The notes below the pieces were generated by a model that made no database searches, had not been told where the DNA came from, and saw only the letters and a program-made list of their open reading frames with translations. The position numbers and the translations under genes are program-made. Of a DNA stretch of 30,769 nt, positions 1 through 8,353 are shown piece by piece. The stretch's first letter is position 1. The number at the start of each line of letters is the position of its first letter. The DNA lies in NCBI GenBank assembly GCA_002425405.1, contig DIME01000155.1, forward strand, positions 1 to 30,769, given 5' to 3'. Origin of the DNA: Candidatus Accumulibacter vicinus (lineage in GTDB: Bacteria; Pseudomonadota; Gammaproteobacteria; Burkholderiales; Rhodocyclaceae).

Positions 1-224
1 GCTTTGCCGGGGGATGGTTACTAGACGTTTTCAAACGAGTCTCCGTGTAGTGAATGGTTCTTCAGATCCCAGATCACCGAATGCGTTTGCCCCCTGCACT
101 GTTGGGGCACCATTGGCTTGATCTGCAAGAAAGCAACAATCGTTCCATATAAAAAAGCTGTTCTAGTTCAATTTTTTGCGATGATGCTTCGGGAAGCGTT
201 CGCGCGACCTGTAAAGAAAATCGA
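1..224. other. Unassigned stretch upstream of a truncated RND gene
   Basis: No gene is recognised here. All forward frames are interrupted or carry no familiar protein. The part from about 140 to 180 is clearly AT-richer than the rest of the window. Homology to the RND permease begins abruptly at about 225, so this stretch looks like foreign or rearranged DNA joined to the permease tail. It could contain a promoter, but I could not define one. Confidence 0.4.
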
Positions 225-554
225 CAGATCACCAAGCACGGCATTCTGATCGTCGAGTTCGCCAATCAGTTGCAGGCGCAGGGGCACGGGGTCCGGCAGG
301 CGGTGATCGAGGCTTCCGAACTGCGCCTGCGACCGATCCTGATGACCGCCGGCGCGATGGTGCTGGGCGCGATTCCGCTGGCGCTCGGCAGCGGTGCCGG
401 CGCCGAGAGCCGCCAGCAGATCGGCTGGGTCATCGTCGGCGGGCTGCTGCTCGGCACCTTCCTGACGCTGTTCGTCGTGCCGACGGTGTATACGCTGCTG
501 GCCAGACGCCAGAGCGGGGTCGCGATGAGCAGGGCGGCCGGTGAGGCTGGCTGA
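225..554 (+). pseudogene. C-terminal fragment of an RND-type multidrug efflux permease
   Basis: The frame reads through the last part of an AcrB/MdtB-like inner-membrane proton/drug antiporter. It starts at ITKHGILIVEFANQ, typical of transmembrane helix 10. It continues through RLRPILMT and GAIPLALGSGAGAESR, and ends in the last helix (GTFLTLFVVPTVYTLLARR) shortly before a TGA stop. A complete permease has over 1,000 residues, but only about 109 remain. Immediately before the conserved ITKHG the reading frame loses all resemblance to the family, so the gene is broken at about 225 rather than merely running off the window edge. A TTG at 270 could in principle start a 94-residue peptide, but I see no reason to think it is used. 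The fragment is almost certainly non-functional. Confidence 0.8.
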
Positions 555-596
555 ATGGCAACCCGTGTTGTCGGCATTTCCCCTGGTAAGAGTAGG

Positions 597-613
597 TGTC
601 GAAAAATCTTACA
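597..613 (+). promoter_or_regulatory. Candidate enhancer-binding site (17-bp inverted repeat)
   Basis: TGTCGAAAAATCTTACA has TGT...ACA outer arms and ends 98 nt before the -24/-12 promoter at 712-727. That is the usual distance for a sigma-54 activator site. The same geometry, TGTCRA-N5-YTKACA, recurs at 3519-3535 upstream of the TPR gene. PEP-CTERM genes are known to depend on the PrsK/PrsR two-component system and RpoN in related bacteria. That PrsR binds here is inference. Confidence 0.45.
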
Positions 614-711
614 GCGCGCCCCGAAGGAAACCAGGAATTACCCTGTGTCACCGCCCATTATTCGATCATTCATTTTTAATATGAATCAGTTGTCGATATA
701 TTGAAAAGCTT

Positions 712-727
712 TGGCATGGTATTTGCT
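712..727 (+). promoter_or_regulatory. Sigma-54 (-24/-12) promoter of the PEP-CTERM gene
   Basis: TGGCATGGTATTTGCT closely matches the RpoN consensus TGGCACG-N4-TTGCW, with the invariant GG and GC exactly 10 nt apart. Transcription would start near 738, about 58 nt before the ATG at 796. A good ribosome-binding site (AAAGGAG, 782-788) lies between. Confidence 0.75.
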
Positions 728-795
728 TGGTACCCTGCAGGTGCCTTTGAGTCCTCCCGGACAGGCCCTTCAACCTTTCTCAAAGGAGATATCAA

Positions 796-1878
796 ATGCA
801 ATTTACTTCGGTTCTTCCAGCCCTTAAAAGGGCCAGCGCCGCTGCAGTCGGTGCCCTGGGAATCCTGGCCTCCGGCGCCGTTTACGCCGATTCGATTGCG
901 CCCACCAGCTTCAGCGCCAGCCTCGGCGTCGGCGAGTCGGTGACCATCACCAAGACCGTCACCGTCACCAAAGAGACACCGACGGATGCGCTGATCGACG
1001 TGATGTTCGTTTTCGACACCACCGGCAGCATGGGTGGCGCGATTGCCGGCGCGAAAGCGATGGCGGGGGGTCTGCTCACCAGCCTCGGTTCATTCGGCAG
1101 CGTCGCGAGTGGGGTCGCTTTCTACAATGACCCGACTTTCGGTCTGGTGAAGGCACCTGTCGATTCGGTTAACGCGACCACCGTGGCCGCCATCTCCGGG
1201 CTGGGCGCCGGTGGCGGCGGTGATTACCCCGAACTGGGTTACGACGGCATCAGCGCTGCGGCGGCTGGTGGTGGATGGCGTGCCGGTTCGAACCGCTTCA
1301 TCATCGCGCTCGGCGATGCCGGCTTCAAGACTCTCGGCGGCGCCACCCTTGCCAGCACGTTGGCGGCAATTGGCGGCGTTAGTGCCGATGTGATCGGTAT
1401 CGACTTCTGCTCTTCATCCGGCACCTGCACCTTGGGTCCGACCTTTGCCAGCAGCATCACCGGCCTCGGCGGCTCGGTCTTCGCCTCTTCGACCACACCA
1501 GCCGCGATCGCCGCGGCGATCACCGCCGGCATCACCGCCAGCTTCGCCACCTACAGCAAGGTGACGGTCGATGATCTCGGCGGTGGTCTGCCCGAGATTT
1601 CAGTCTCCACCGTCTGCACGGGCGCCGACATCGGTTCCTGCTCGGGTTCCGACGCGGTCGGTTCGTACGACCGTTCGGTTGACCGCGTGTTCACCTTCGA
1701 CTATACCTTCACGCGTGTGGCCGCTGGCGACAAGGACTTTGTCACCTTCGCGCTGGTCGACGACAAGATCGTGGCCCGCGAACTTGACAGCTTCAAGACT
1801 CCCGAGCCGGCCACACTGGTCCTGATGGGCATGGGCCTGCTCGGCCTGGGGGCAGCGCGCCGTCGCCGTTCAGTCTGA
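796..1878 (+). CDS. PEP-CTERM-sorted von Willebrand factor A domain protein
   Basis: This is an exported, probably surface or exopolysaccharide-associated protein of 360 residues. Residues 1-31 form a signal peptide ending near AVYA. A VWA domain follows, with the metal-ion-dependent adhesion motif DTTGSMG at 74-80, so it probably binds a divalent cation and a protein or matrix ligand. The C-terminus (about 335-358) is a PEP-CTERM tag: PEP, a hydrophobic helix, then an arginine cluster. Such tags are recognised by exosortase (XrtA/EpsH), which removes the tag. The start is fixed by AAAGGAG 7 nt upstream. A sigma-54 promoter and a candidate activator site precede it, in line with RpoN/PrsR control of PEP-CTERM genes in floc-forming betaproteobacteria. 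No exosortase gene lies in this window. The ligand is unknown. Confidence 0.9.
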   Translation: MQFTSVLPALKRASAAAVGALGILASGAVYADSIAPTSFSASLGVGESVTITKTVTVTKETPTDALIDVMFVFDTTGSMGGAIAGAKAMAGGLLTSLGSFGSVASGVAFYNDPTFGLVKAPVDSVNATTVAAISGLGAGGGGDYPELGYDGISAAAAGGGWRAGSNRFIIALGDAGFKTLGGATLASTLAAIGGVSADVIGIDFCSSSGTCTLGPTFASSITGLGGSVFASSTTPAAIAAAITAGITASFATYSKVTVDDLGGGLPEISVSTVCTGADIGSCSGSDAVGSYDRSVDRVFTFDYTFTRVAAGDKDFVTFALVDDKIVARELDSFKTPEPATLVLMGMGLLGLGAARRRRSV

Positions 1879-1885
1879 CGTTTTC

Positions 1886-1904
1886 CTCTCCAGCGAGTGG
1901 AGAG
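1886..1904 (+). terminator. Hairpin just after the PEP-CTERM gene
   Basis: CTCTCCA and TGGAGAG form a perfect 7-bp stem around a 5-nt loop, 8 nt after the stop codon. No T-run follows, so it may protect the mRNA 3' end or attenuate transcription rather than terminate it alone. The stronger hairpin at 1951-1974 lies just beyond. Confidence 0.35.
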
Positions 1905-1950
1905 GGGAGATATGCGACTTTCAGATTAAACGAATCGGTAGGGCAGAATG

Positions 1951-1974
1951 AAAAGCGGCCTGCGGGCCGCTTTT
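1951..1974. terminator. Bidirectional rho-independent terminator
   Basis: AAAAGCGGCC and GGCCGCTTTT form a perfect 10-bp stem around the loop TGCG, with A and T runs at the two ends. It sits between the ends of two convergent genes, the PEP-CTERM gene (+) and the TPR gene (-), and can terminate both. Confidence 0.85.
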
Positions 1975-2011
1975 CTTTTGGGGAGCAGCATACCTCGGCC
2001 GCCCGCGCTCG

Positions 2012-3319
2012 CTACTTCGCCGAGAGTTGCTGCAGGCGCTGTCTGGCGTCGGCCGCGTGGTTGAAGTTCTGGTCGAGTTCGAGTGCTTTCTGCAGCGCGG
2101 CGACCGCTTCCTTCTTCTTGCCCTGCTCGGCATAGACCACCCCGAGGTGGTAGCGGAAACCGGCCTTCTTGGGGTTGGCGGCAACCGCCTTCTCGATCGC
2201 CTGCGCGGCCGGGCCGAGTTCACCACGGGCCCGGTGGACCCAGCCAAGCGTGTCCTGGATCGTCGTCACTTTGGGCGCCAGTTCAGCCGCCTTCCTGGCC
2301 CAGACCAGCGCGTCGTCGAGACGCTCCTTGCGCACCGCGGCCATGAAGGCGAGATTGTTGTACGCGCCATACATCATCGGGTCGTTCCGCACGGCCTCGA
2401 GGTAGGCCTGTTCGGCTTCGGCCCAGCGCTGCTGGCCTTCGAGCACGGTCCCGAGTTTGAAGAAGGCCAGCGCCGGGTTTTTGGTCACCTTGGTGGCGGA
2501 GCGATAGGTGTTGGCGGCCTGGTCGAGGTCGCCCCTGGCCAGATACAGGTCGCCGAGATCGATGTAGGCGGGGAAAAAATCCGGCGCCATGGCGATGATC
2601 TTCTGCTGTGCGGCCAGAGCCTGATCGAGTTTGCCCTGGGACGCCAGGAAGCGGGCGAGGGCGTGCGCGAACTTCGGGTCGGCAGGCGCAAGCCGGACCG
2701 CCTGCTCATACTCGGCGAGTGCCGCATCCGGGTGGCCTTGCGCCGCCAGCGTCGCGGCCAGACCCGCATGCGCCTGCGGATTGCCGGCGTCGAGCGCGAT
2801 GGCCGCACGGTAGGCGTCTTCTGCCGGTTTTGCCTTCTTGAGGCCAAGCAGGGAGTTCTCGGCGAGGTTGAGCTGAGCGTCCACCGAGCGTGGGTCGAGC
2901 GCGACCGCCTTCTTGAAAGTGACCTCGGCTTCGACGAAGCGCCCTTGCTGAAACAGGTAGCGGCCCCAGGTGCGCTGCGTCAGCGCGCCGTTCGGATCGA
3001 CCGACAGCGCCTGCTTCAGCCAGTATTCCACGCGGGCGGGCTTGTTTTGCCGTGCGGCGACTTCCGCCAGACCGATGTAGGCTGCGGACAGCTTGGGATC
3101 AACCCTGGCCGCTTCCGTGAATGCGGCCTCGGCGGCCACCAGCTCGCCGGCGTTCAATGCCTTCAGGCCGGCGTCCACCTTACCCTGTGCGGGAGACGTG
3201 CCGGGGAGCTGTACCCTCGGGGAATCCGGCGACGGAATGGGTGCTGCCGCGGTCGAGAACGGTTCTGCCGCCAACAGGGCAGCGATCAGTCCGGCGACGA
3301 TCGATGGTCGATGAATCAT
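2012..3319 (-). CDS. Exported tetratricopeptide-repeat protein
   Basis: From the chosen start (MIHRPSIVAGL...) the product is 435 residues. A signal peptide ends near STAAA. About ten to eleven TPR units of 34 residues fill the rest, recognisable from recurring motifs such as AxAAYxGLAEV, GRYLFQQGRF and FRYHLGVVYAEQGKKKEA. TPR arrays are protein-protein scaffolds, and this one should act in the periplasm. The start at 3319 has GGAGG 11 nt upstream; the ATG at 3328 lies only 2 nt from the same GGAGG, and a GTG at 3391 lacks a site. A sigma-54-type promoter (3401-3416) and an inverted repeat (3519-3535) mirror the layout of the neighbouring PEP-CTERM gene, which suggests a shared regulon and a role in surface or matrix assembly. 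The partner is unknown. Confidence 0.8.
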   Translation of the reverse strand: MIHRPSIVAGLIAALLAAEPFSTAAAPIPSPDSPRVQLPGTSPAQGKVDAGLKALNAGELVAAEAAFTEAARVDPKLSAAYIGLAEVAARQNKPARVEYWLKQALSVDPNGALTQRTWGRYLFQQGRFVEAEVTFKKAVALDPRSVDAQLNLAENSLLGLKKAKPAEDAYRAAIALDAGNPQAHAGLAATLAAQGHPDAALAEYEQAVRLAPADPKFAHALARFLASQGKLDQALAAQQKIIAMAPDFFPAYIDLGDLYLARGDLDQAANTYRSATKVTKNPALAFFKLGTVLEGQQRWAEAEQAYLEAVRNDPMMYGAYNNLAFMAAVRKERLDDALVWARKAAELAPKVTTIQDTLGWVHRARGELGPAAQAIEKAVAANPKKAGFRYHLGVVYAEQGKKKEAVAALQKALELDQNFNHAADARQRLQQLSAK

Positions 3320-3400
3320 GGGAGTCATGTCCTCCAGGAACGTGGATTGAGTCGGTCGGCCGCCACCCGCTGCCTGGGCCTGCGCGTCCACAACGGCCGT

Positions 3401-3416
3401 AGCCAGTTTTTGGCCA
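3401..3416 (-). promoter_or_regulatory. Sigma-54 (-24/-12) promoter of the TPR gene
   Basis: On the minus strand the sequence reads TGGCCAAAAACTGGCT. The -24 TGGC is perfect, GG and GC are exactly 10 nt apart, and the -12 box (TGGC instead of TTGC) is slightly weaker. A start site near 3390 would leave a leader of about 70 nt, comparable with the PEP-CTERM gene. Confidence 0.55.
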
Positions 3417-3518
3417 GTGTCGTCACCGTCCAGACGGCGCCGACCGATGCAGGGGAGACGCTGAGGAGGATCGGGAATCCAACGGGATTGCCGAAAGTAT
3501 CGGTAGCCCGGTCAGGCC

Positions 3519-3535
3519 TGTCAACCGGCTTGACA
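3519..3535 (-). promoter_or_regulatory. Candidate enhancer-binding site (17-bp inverted repeat)
   Basis: TGTCAACCGGCTTGACA is a perfect inverted repeat with 6-bp arms (TGTCAA/TTGACA) and a 5-nt centre. It lies about 102 nt upstream of the -24/-12 promoter at 3401-3416. Length, arms and distance match the site at 597-613 before the PEP-CTERM gene. Confidence 0.5.
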
Positions 3536-3613
3536 AGATCGGCGTCGCCTCGCCCGACACGATGAGCGACAGGGTTTTCGTCGAGAGCGCACGTCAATTG
3601 GAGACGGCGTTCT

Positions 3614-5231
3614 GGCAAACGCCTTCACATCCTCGAGCATCTGCTGGCGCACGAGGTGCCGACCGCTCTCGCCGAGTTCCGGCGCGTGTTGCGGCCCGGC
3701 GGGATGGCGTATATCGTCGTGCCCGACGTCCAGAGCCTGGCCGGGAAGATCGCCAGCGGCGACCTGGAGGGCGAGTTGTACCGCTCGCCGATCGGGCCGA
3801 TCGCGGTGCTCGACGTGCTCTGGGGACACCGTGCGTCGATTGCTGCCGGCCGGCACTACATGGGGCACCGTACCGGCTTCAGCGCCGCTACCCTGCAACG
3901 CCGGCTGACCGAGGCCGGCTTCGATCCGGTGTCGGTGGAGCGGCGGCCGCAGGCATTCGAGCTGTTCGCTTCGGCTGCACGACCGGCGGCGGTCGAGCCA
4001 CTTTTCGAGAGCGCACGGCAGGCGCACACCGCCGGCCGCTGGGCCGCTGCCGAGGCGCTCTACGGCGAAGTCGTTGCGCGCTCGCCTGGACATTGGCCGG
4101 CATGGCTCGAACGTGGCGTCGTCTGCTGGGCGCTAAAGCAGCACGATGCCGCTCTGGCCCACGTTCGGCAGGCGCTGGCCATCGAACCGAACTTCGCACG
4201 CACGCAGGCGACGCTCGGCGCCTTTCTTGGCATCAGCGGCCAGCCAATGGCGGCGCTGCCGCACCTGCAGCGCGCCGTCGAACTCGATCCGCAGGCAGCC
4301 GAGGCGCATTACAACCTCGGCAAGGCCTTGCAGGAGCAGGGCGAGGTCGCCGCCGCCGAACGCAGCTACCGTGCGGTGCTGCACCTCGATCCTGATCACC
4401 CGCTGGCGCGCCTGAACCTCGGCAATGTGCTGCTGGCGCAATGGCGCGGCCCCGAGGGTCTTCCGCATTACCGCGCGGCGACGCGGGCAATCGACGATCC
4501 TTACGTACAGAGCAACTGGCCCATGCTGTTGAATTTTGCGGTCGAACCCTCGGATGAGGAGGTTTTCGCCGCACATCGCGAGTTCGACGCGCGGATGATC
4601 GCGCCGCTGGCCGGCCTGATCGTTGCTCCGCTCAACCCGCCCGACCCCGGACGGAGACTGCGCATCGGCTATCTGTCGCGTGACTTCTGCCGCCACGCCG
4701 TGCGCTACTTCCTGCTGCCGATCATCGAGCACCATGACCATCAGGCTTTCGAGATCTGCTGCTACTACTTTCGTGACCGCGCCGACGAGGTGACCGAGCT
4801 TTTCCGCCGGCATGCCGACCGCTGGGTCGATTGCCACGATCTCGACGACGACGAACTGGCCGCGCGCATTCGTCGCGATGGCATCGACATCCTCGTCGAT
4901 CTGGCCGGCTACACTGATCGCAATCGTCTGCTCCTGCGAGGCCCTGTGGATGGGGGTGCCGGTGGTCTCGCGTTGCGGTGGCCGGCAGGTCGCGCGGCTG
5001 GGTCTGAGCATCCTGAACCAGGTCAGCCTCGGCGATCTGGTCGCCGACTCGGCCGAGCACTATGTCGAAACCGCGCTGGCACTTGCCAACGACGCCAATC
5101 GCCTGCGCTGCCTGCGCACGACGATGCGCGCGCGCCTGCTGCAGTCGCCGCTGATGGAGCACGCGGGTTTCACACGCGAACTGGAAGCCTCGTATCGCGA
5201 GGTCTGGCGGCGCTGGTGTACAGGACGCTGA
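3614..5231 (+). pseudogene. Decayed methyltransferase-TPR-OGT (SPINDLY-type glycosyltransferase) gene
   Basis: The recognisable frame enters in the middle of a class I methyltransferase (HILEHLLAHEVPTALAEF, then VLRPGG), so the SAM-binding front half is missing. TPR units follow from about 4000. At about 4650 the C-terminal catalytic region of a family 41 O-GlcNAc-transferase-like enzyme begins (RLRIGYLSRDFCRHAV; ILVDLAGYTDRNRL). Near 4930-4935 the sequence jumps to the family's late motif CEALWMGVPVV in another frame. That frame runs to a stop at 5229-5231 (HYVETALALA..., ASYREVWRRW). The roughly 130-140 residues normally found between these motifs are absent, and the frames no longer match. 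A GTG-started frame (3656-5239) remains open across the break but ends in nonsense. The enzyme would have glycosylated proteins; this copy is very probably dead. Confidence 0.75.
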
Positions 5232-5469
5232 ACCTCTGACAGGAAGCGGGTGTGCGTCTTGCCCGGCTGGCCCGGATGATCACCTTCCCATCGCCACCCC
5301 TGATCGACGATTTCGCTGCATCCAAGCGCCAGCGCGGCACGTATGAAGGAATGATGAACAGGAACGACCGAAAGGAAATGGATGAACAGCCATCAGTGGA
5401 CGGCGACCCCTGGAAAGCTGACGCGTTTCTGCTGCCTTTTCTCAAGACCCCCTACGCAAGGAGGACACG

Positions 5470-5757
5470 ATGATCAGAATCATGGCCCGAATTACCGCTC
5501 GCTCCGGTAGAGAGAACGAACTGCGGTCGGTGTTGCAGGATTTGCTCGGCCCAAGCCGCCAGGAAACCGGCTGCATGAGCTACGAGCTGTTTCAGAATCA
5601 GGACGATCCGCTGGAGTTCGTGACCGTCGAGCAGTGGACCGATCAGGCCGTCGCTGACGCTCATCTGGCGAGCGCCCATGTGGCCAGGGCGATCACGCTG
5701 GCGGGCGAACTGCTGGCGCAGCCTCCCCTGATCCATCGCTTCAGTCTGATCGGTTGA
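5470..5757 (+). CDS. Putative quinol monooxygenase (ABM domain, YgiN-like)
   Basis: A 95-residue cytoplasmic protein of the antibiotic-biosynthesis-monooxygenase (dimeric alpha/beta barrel) family. Visible family traits are the opening beta strand IRIMARITARSGRENEL, the G-C-x-S-Y-E-L-F segment (residues 35-42) and the E-Q-W-T-D motif (about 56-60). Members oxidise quinols or small aromatics without a cofactor, or simply bind them; the substrate here cannot be read from sequence. AAGGAGG at 5458-5464, 5 nt from the ATG, fixes the start. The next gene begins one base after its stop codon, so the two are surely co-transcribed. The 230 nt upstream (5240-5469) hold no convincing gene. Confidence 0.85.
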   Translation: MIRIMARITARSGRENELRSVLQDLLGPSRQETGCMSYELFQNQDDPLEFVTVEQWTDQAVADAHLASAHVARAITLAGELLAQPPLIHRFSLIG

Positions 5758-5758
5758 C

Positions 5759-6607
5759 ATGGCCGGGGTGAGCATTGTCCATGCCCGGGTCGCTGCCGAC
5801 ATCGGCGCGCTGTGGCGGCGCGTGCTGGTGGTCGTCGCCGCATTGGCCGGCAGTTCGTATCTGGCCGCACTGGCCTGGGTCTACTGCTACCAGGAAACCC
5901 TGATCTTTCAACCCGATCCGCTGCCGGCGACATACCGCTTTGCGCTTGCCGACGTGCATGAGGTCGACATCCCGGTTGCCGGCGCGACGCTCTCGGCGCT
6001 GCACCTGCAACTGCCGAATCCGCGCGGAGTGGTTTTCTATCTGCATGGCAACAACGGCAATCTGGCGACCTGGTTCAGCAATGTCGAATTCTACCGGGAG
6101 GCCAACTACGATCTGTTCATGTTCGACTATCGCAGCTACGGCAAGAGCAGCGGCCGCATCGAGAGCGAGGCACAGCTTCGTGCCGACGTGCTGGCCGCCT
6201 GGCATTTTGTTGCACCGCAATACGCCGGCAGGCGCAAGGTGATTTTCGGGCGGTCGCTCGGCACGGGGCTGGCTGCCGGCCTGGCGGCAGCGGTGCAGCC
6301 CGACCTGACAATCCTGGTCTCACCGTATTGCAGCATGGCCCAGCTCATGCATTCGCATTATCCGCTGCTGCCGACCTGGTTGTTGCGTTACCCGCTGGCG
6401 ACCTGCCAGGACGCCTCGCTGTTGCGCGGTCCATTGCTGCTGGTGCATGGCGAGCAGGATCGGCTGATTCCGGTCACGCATAGCGAACAACTGTTGTCCG
6501 TCGCACCGCAGGCGCGCCTGCTGCGACTGCCGGCGGCGGCACACGCCGACGTCCACCGCTTCAGTGCCTACACCGAACAACTACTCAGGGCGCTGCAAGC
6601 ACTTTGA
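5759..6607 (+). CDS. Membrane-anchored alpha/beta hydrolase (YfhR/Bem46-like)
   Basis: A 282-residue serine hydrolase. Residues about 21-42 are a hydrophobic N-terminal anchor, so the catalytic domain probably faces the periplasm. The fold's signatures are present: YLHGNNGN (94-101, oxyanion region), FDYRSYGKSSG (122-132), nucleophile elbow GRSLGTG with Ser166, Asp234 in HGEQDRLIP and a likely catalytic His262 in AAHADV. Family members are esterases or peptidases of mostly unknown substrate. Its ATG lies one base after the stop of the small monooxygenase gene, implying translational coupling. An acyl-CoA synthetase gene follows 27 nt later. A role in acyl or ester metabolism is possible but unproven. 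Confidence 0.87.
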   Translation: MAGVSIVHARVAADIGALWRRVLVVVAALAGSSYLAALAWVYCYQETLIFQPDPLPATYRFALADVHEVDIPVAGATLSALHLQLPNPRGVVFYLHGNNGNLATWFSNVEFYREANYDLFMFDYRSYGKSSGRIESEAQLRADVLAAWHFVAPQYAGRRKVIFGRSLGTGLAAGLAAAVQPDLTILVSPYCSMAQLMHSHYPLLPTWLLRYPLATCQDASLLRGPLLLVHGEQDRLIPVTHSEQLLSVAPQARLLRLPAAAHADVHRFSAYTEQLLRALQAL

Positions 6608-6634
6608 CTTCAACCGAGACAAGGAGGATACCTC

Positions 6635-8275
6635 ATGCTCAGGGGACTCATGCAGGAGCGGCCGTTGCTGGTCTCGTCGCTGATCGAACACGCGGCACGT
6701 TGCCATCCACAGGCCGAGATCATTTCGCGTACCAGCGAGGGGCCGCTGCATCGTTGTACCTATGCCGACATCAGCCGCCGTTCCAGACAGGTGGCGAACG
6801 CCCTGACCGCGCTGGGGGTTGCAGCGGGCGAGCGGATCGCCACCCTGGCGTGGAATGGCTACCGGCATATGGAGTTGTACTACGGCGTGTCGGGGATGGG
6901 AGCGGTTCTGCACACCATCAACCCGCGTCTGTTCCCGGAACAGATCGAATACATCGTCAGGCATGCCGAAGACCGATTCCTGTTCTTCGACCTCGGTTTC
7001 GTGCCGATCGTCGAAAAACTGGCGCAGGCGGTCCCTGGCGTCCGCGGTTTTGTCGTCATGACCGATCGGGCGCACCGGCCGGTGTGCAACATTCCCGGCC
7101 TGCTCTGCTACGAGGATCTGCTCGGCGCTGCGTCCGATGCCTACGACTGGCCACAGTTCGACGAACACACCGCCTCGTCGCTGTGCTATACCTCCGGAAC
7201 CACCGGCAACCCGAAAGGCGTTCTCTACTCGCATCGCTCGTCGGTACTGCATGCGTGGGCCGCCTGCGCGGTCGACGGCCTGGCCATCGGCGTCGCCGAA
7301 ACCCTTCTGCTGGTGGTTCCGATGTTCCACGTCAACGCCTGGGGAATGCCCTACGCCGGCGCCATGAGCGGTGCCCGGCTGGTGATGCCCGGCCCGGCGC
7401 TCGACGGCAAGAGTGTCTATGAACTGCTGCGCGACGAGCAGGTGACGCTGGCCCTTGGCGTACCCACGGTGTGGCGGATGCTCCTGCAGCATGTCGATGA
7501 CGCCGGGTTGAAGCCCCGGGACGAACTGTGCCTGCGCCGTGTCGTGATCGGCGGTTCATCGGCTCCGCGCGCGATGAGCGAAGCCTTTGCGAACACCTTC
7601 GGGGCTTTCGTCGTTCATGCCTGGGGAATGACCGAGATGTCGCCGGTCGGAACGGTCTGCAATCTGCTGCCCAAGCACGAGGGCTACACCCTTGAACAGC
7701 AACTGGACATCCAGGAGAAGCAGGGGCGGGCGGTCTATGGTGTCGAGATGAAGATCGTCGACGATCAGGGTGAGCGCCTGCCGCAGGACGGCCAGGCCGC
7801 CGGCCACCTGCTGGTGCGCGGGCCGTGGATCACCAGCGGCTATTACCAGGACGAGGGCGGCGGCATCGTCGATGCCGATGGTTTCTTCGACACCGGCGAC
7901 GTCGCGACCATCGACCCCGATGGCTACCTGCAGATCACCGACCGTTCCAAGGACGTGATCAAGTCCGGCGGCGAGTGGATTTCGTCGATCGCGCTCGAGA
8001 ATGCTGCAGTGGCACACCCGGCGGTCGCCGAAGCGGCGGTGATCGGCGCGGCGCACGATAAATGGCAGGAAAGGCCGCTGCTGGTGGTCGTCAGAAAACC
8101 CGGCCAGGCGCTGACCCGCGAGGCGATGCTCGAGTTCCTGCAGGGCCGGGTGGCGAACTGGTGGATCCCGGACGATGTCGCCTTTGTCGACGAACTGCCG
8201 CATACCGCGACCGGCAAACTGCACAAGCTGAGGCTGCGGGAGATGTTCAAGGACTATCGTCTGCCATTGGCGTGA
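6635..8275 (+). CDS. AMP-forming acyl-CoA synthetase (medium/long-chain, AlkK-like)
   Basis: A 546-residue ANL-superfamily enzyme that adenylates a carboxylic acid with ATP and transfers it to coenzyme A. Diagnostic motifs are the P-loop YTSGTTGNPKG (185-195), WGMTEMSP (330-337), the hinge region GDVATIDPDGYLQITDRSKD (421-440) followed by KSGGEWIS, and the catalytic lysine Lys528 in TATGK. Length and order match fatty-acyl-CoA ligases of the AlkK/FadD-like group; exact chain length is uncertain. AGGAGG ends 7 nt before the ATG. It probably forms an operon with the two genes upstream and feeds beta-oxidation or lipid synthesis. Confidence 0.92.
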   Translation: MLRGLMQERPLLVSSLIEHAARCHPQAEIISRTSEGPLHRCTYADISRRSRQVANALTALGVAAGERIATLAWNGYRHMELYYGVSGMGAVLHTINPRLFPEQIEYIVRHAEDRFLFFDLGFVPIVEKLAQAVPGVRGFVVMTDRAHRPVCNIPGLLCYEDLLGAASDAYDWPQFDEHTASSLCYTSGTTGNPKGVLYSHRSSVLHAWAACAVDGLAIGVAETLLLVVPMFHVNAWGMPYAGAMSGARLVMPGPALDGKSVYELLRDEQVTLALGVPTVWRMLLQHVDDAGLKPRDELCLRRVVIGGSSAPRAMSEAFANTFGAFVVHAWGMTEMSPVGTVCNLLPKHEGYTLEQQLDIQEKQGRAVYGVEMKIVDDQGERLPQDGQAAGHLLVRGPWITSGYYQDEGGGIVDADGFFDTGDVATIDPDGYLQITDRSKDVIKSGGEWISSIALENAAVAHPAVAEAAVIGAAHDKWQERPLLVVVRKPGQALTREAMLEFLQGRVANWWIPDDVAFVDELPHTATGKLHKLRLREMFKDYRLPLA

Positions 8276-8353
8276 GCGCAGAGGAAGTGGTGACGGGCGG
8301 CATCTGGCATAATCGGTCCTGCGTGCCCATCAACCCAAGGAAAGCAGACTGCC

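Noticed and set aside
112..132. Sigma-54-like TTGGC...CTGCA near the left edge, with an NtrC-like repeat before it
   Set aside because: GG and GC are 8 nt apart instead of 10, and the TGCAC/GGGCA arms are not a real inverted repeat.
2027..3565. Long plus-strand reading frame opposite the TPR gene
   Set aside because: It lies antisense to clear TPR repeats, its product has no recognisable domain, and such frames are common in GC-rich DNA.
5252..5473. Small 73-residue reading frame before the monooxygenase gene
   Set aside because: No ribosome-binding site, no similarity, and it overlaps the start region of the next gene.
6197..6220. TGGC...TTGC motif inside the hydrolase gene
   Set aside because: The GG-GC spacing is 9 nt and it lies within a coding region far from the next start.
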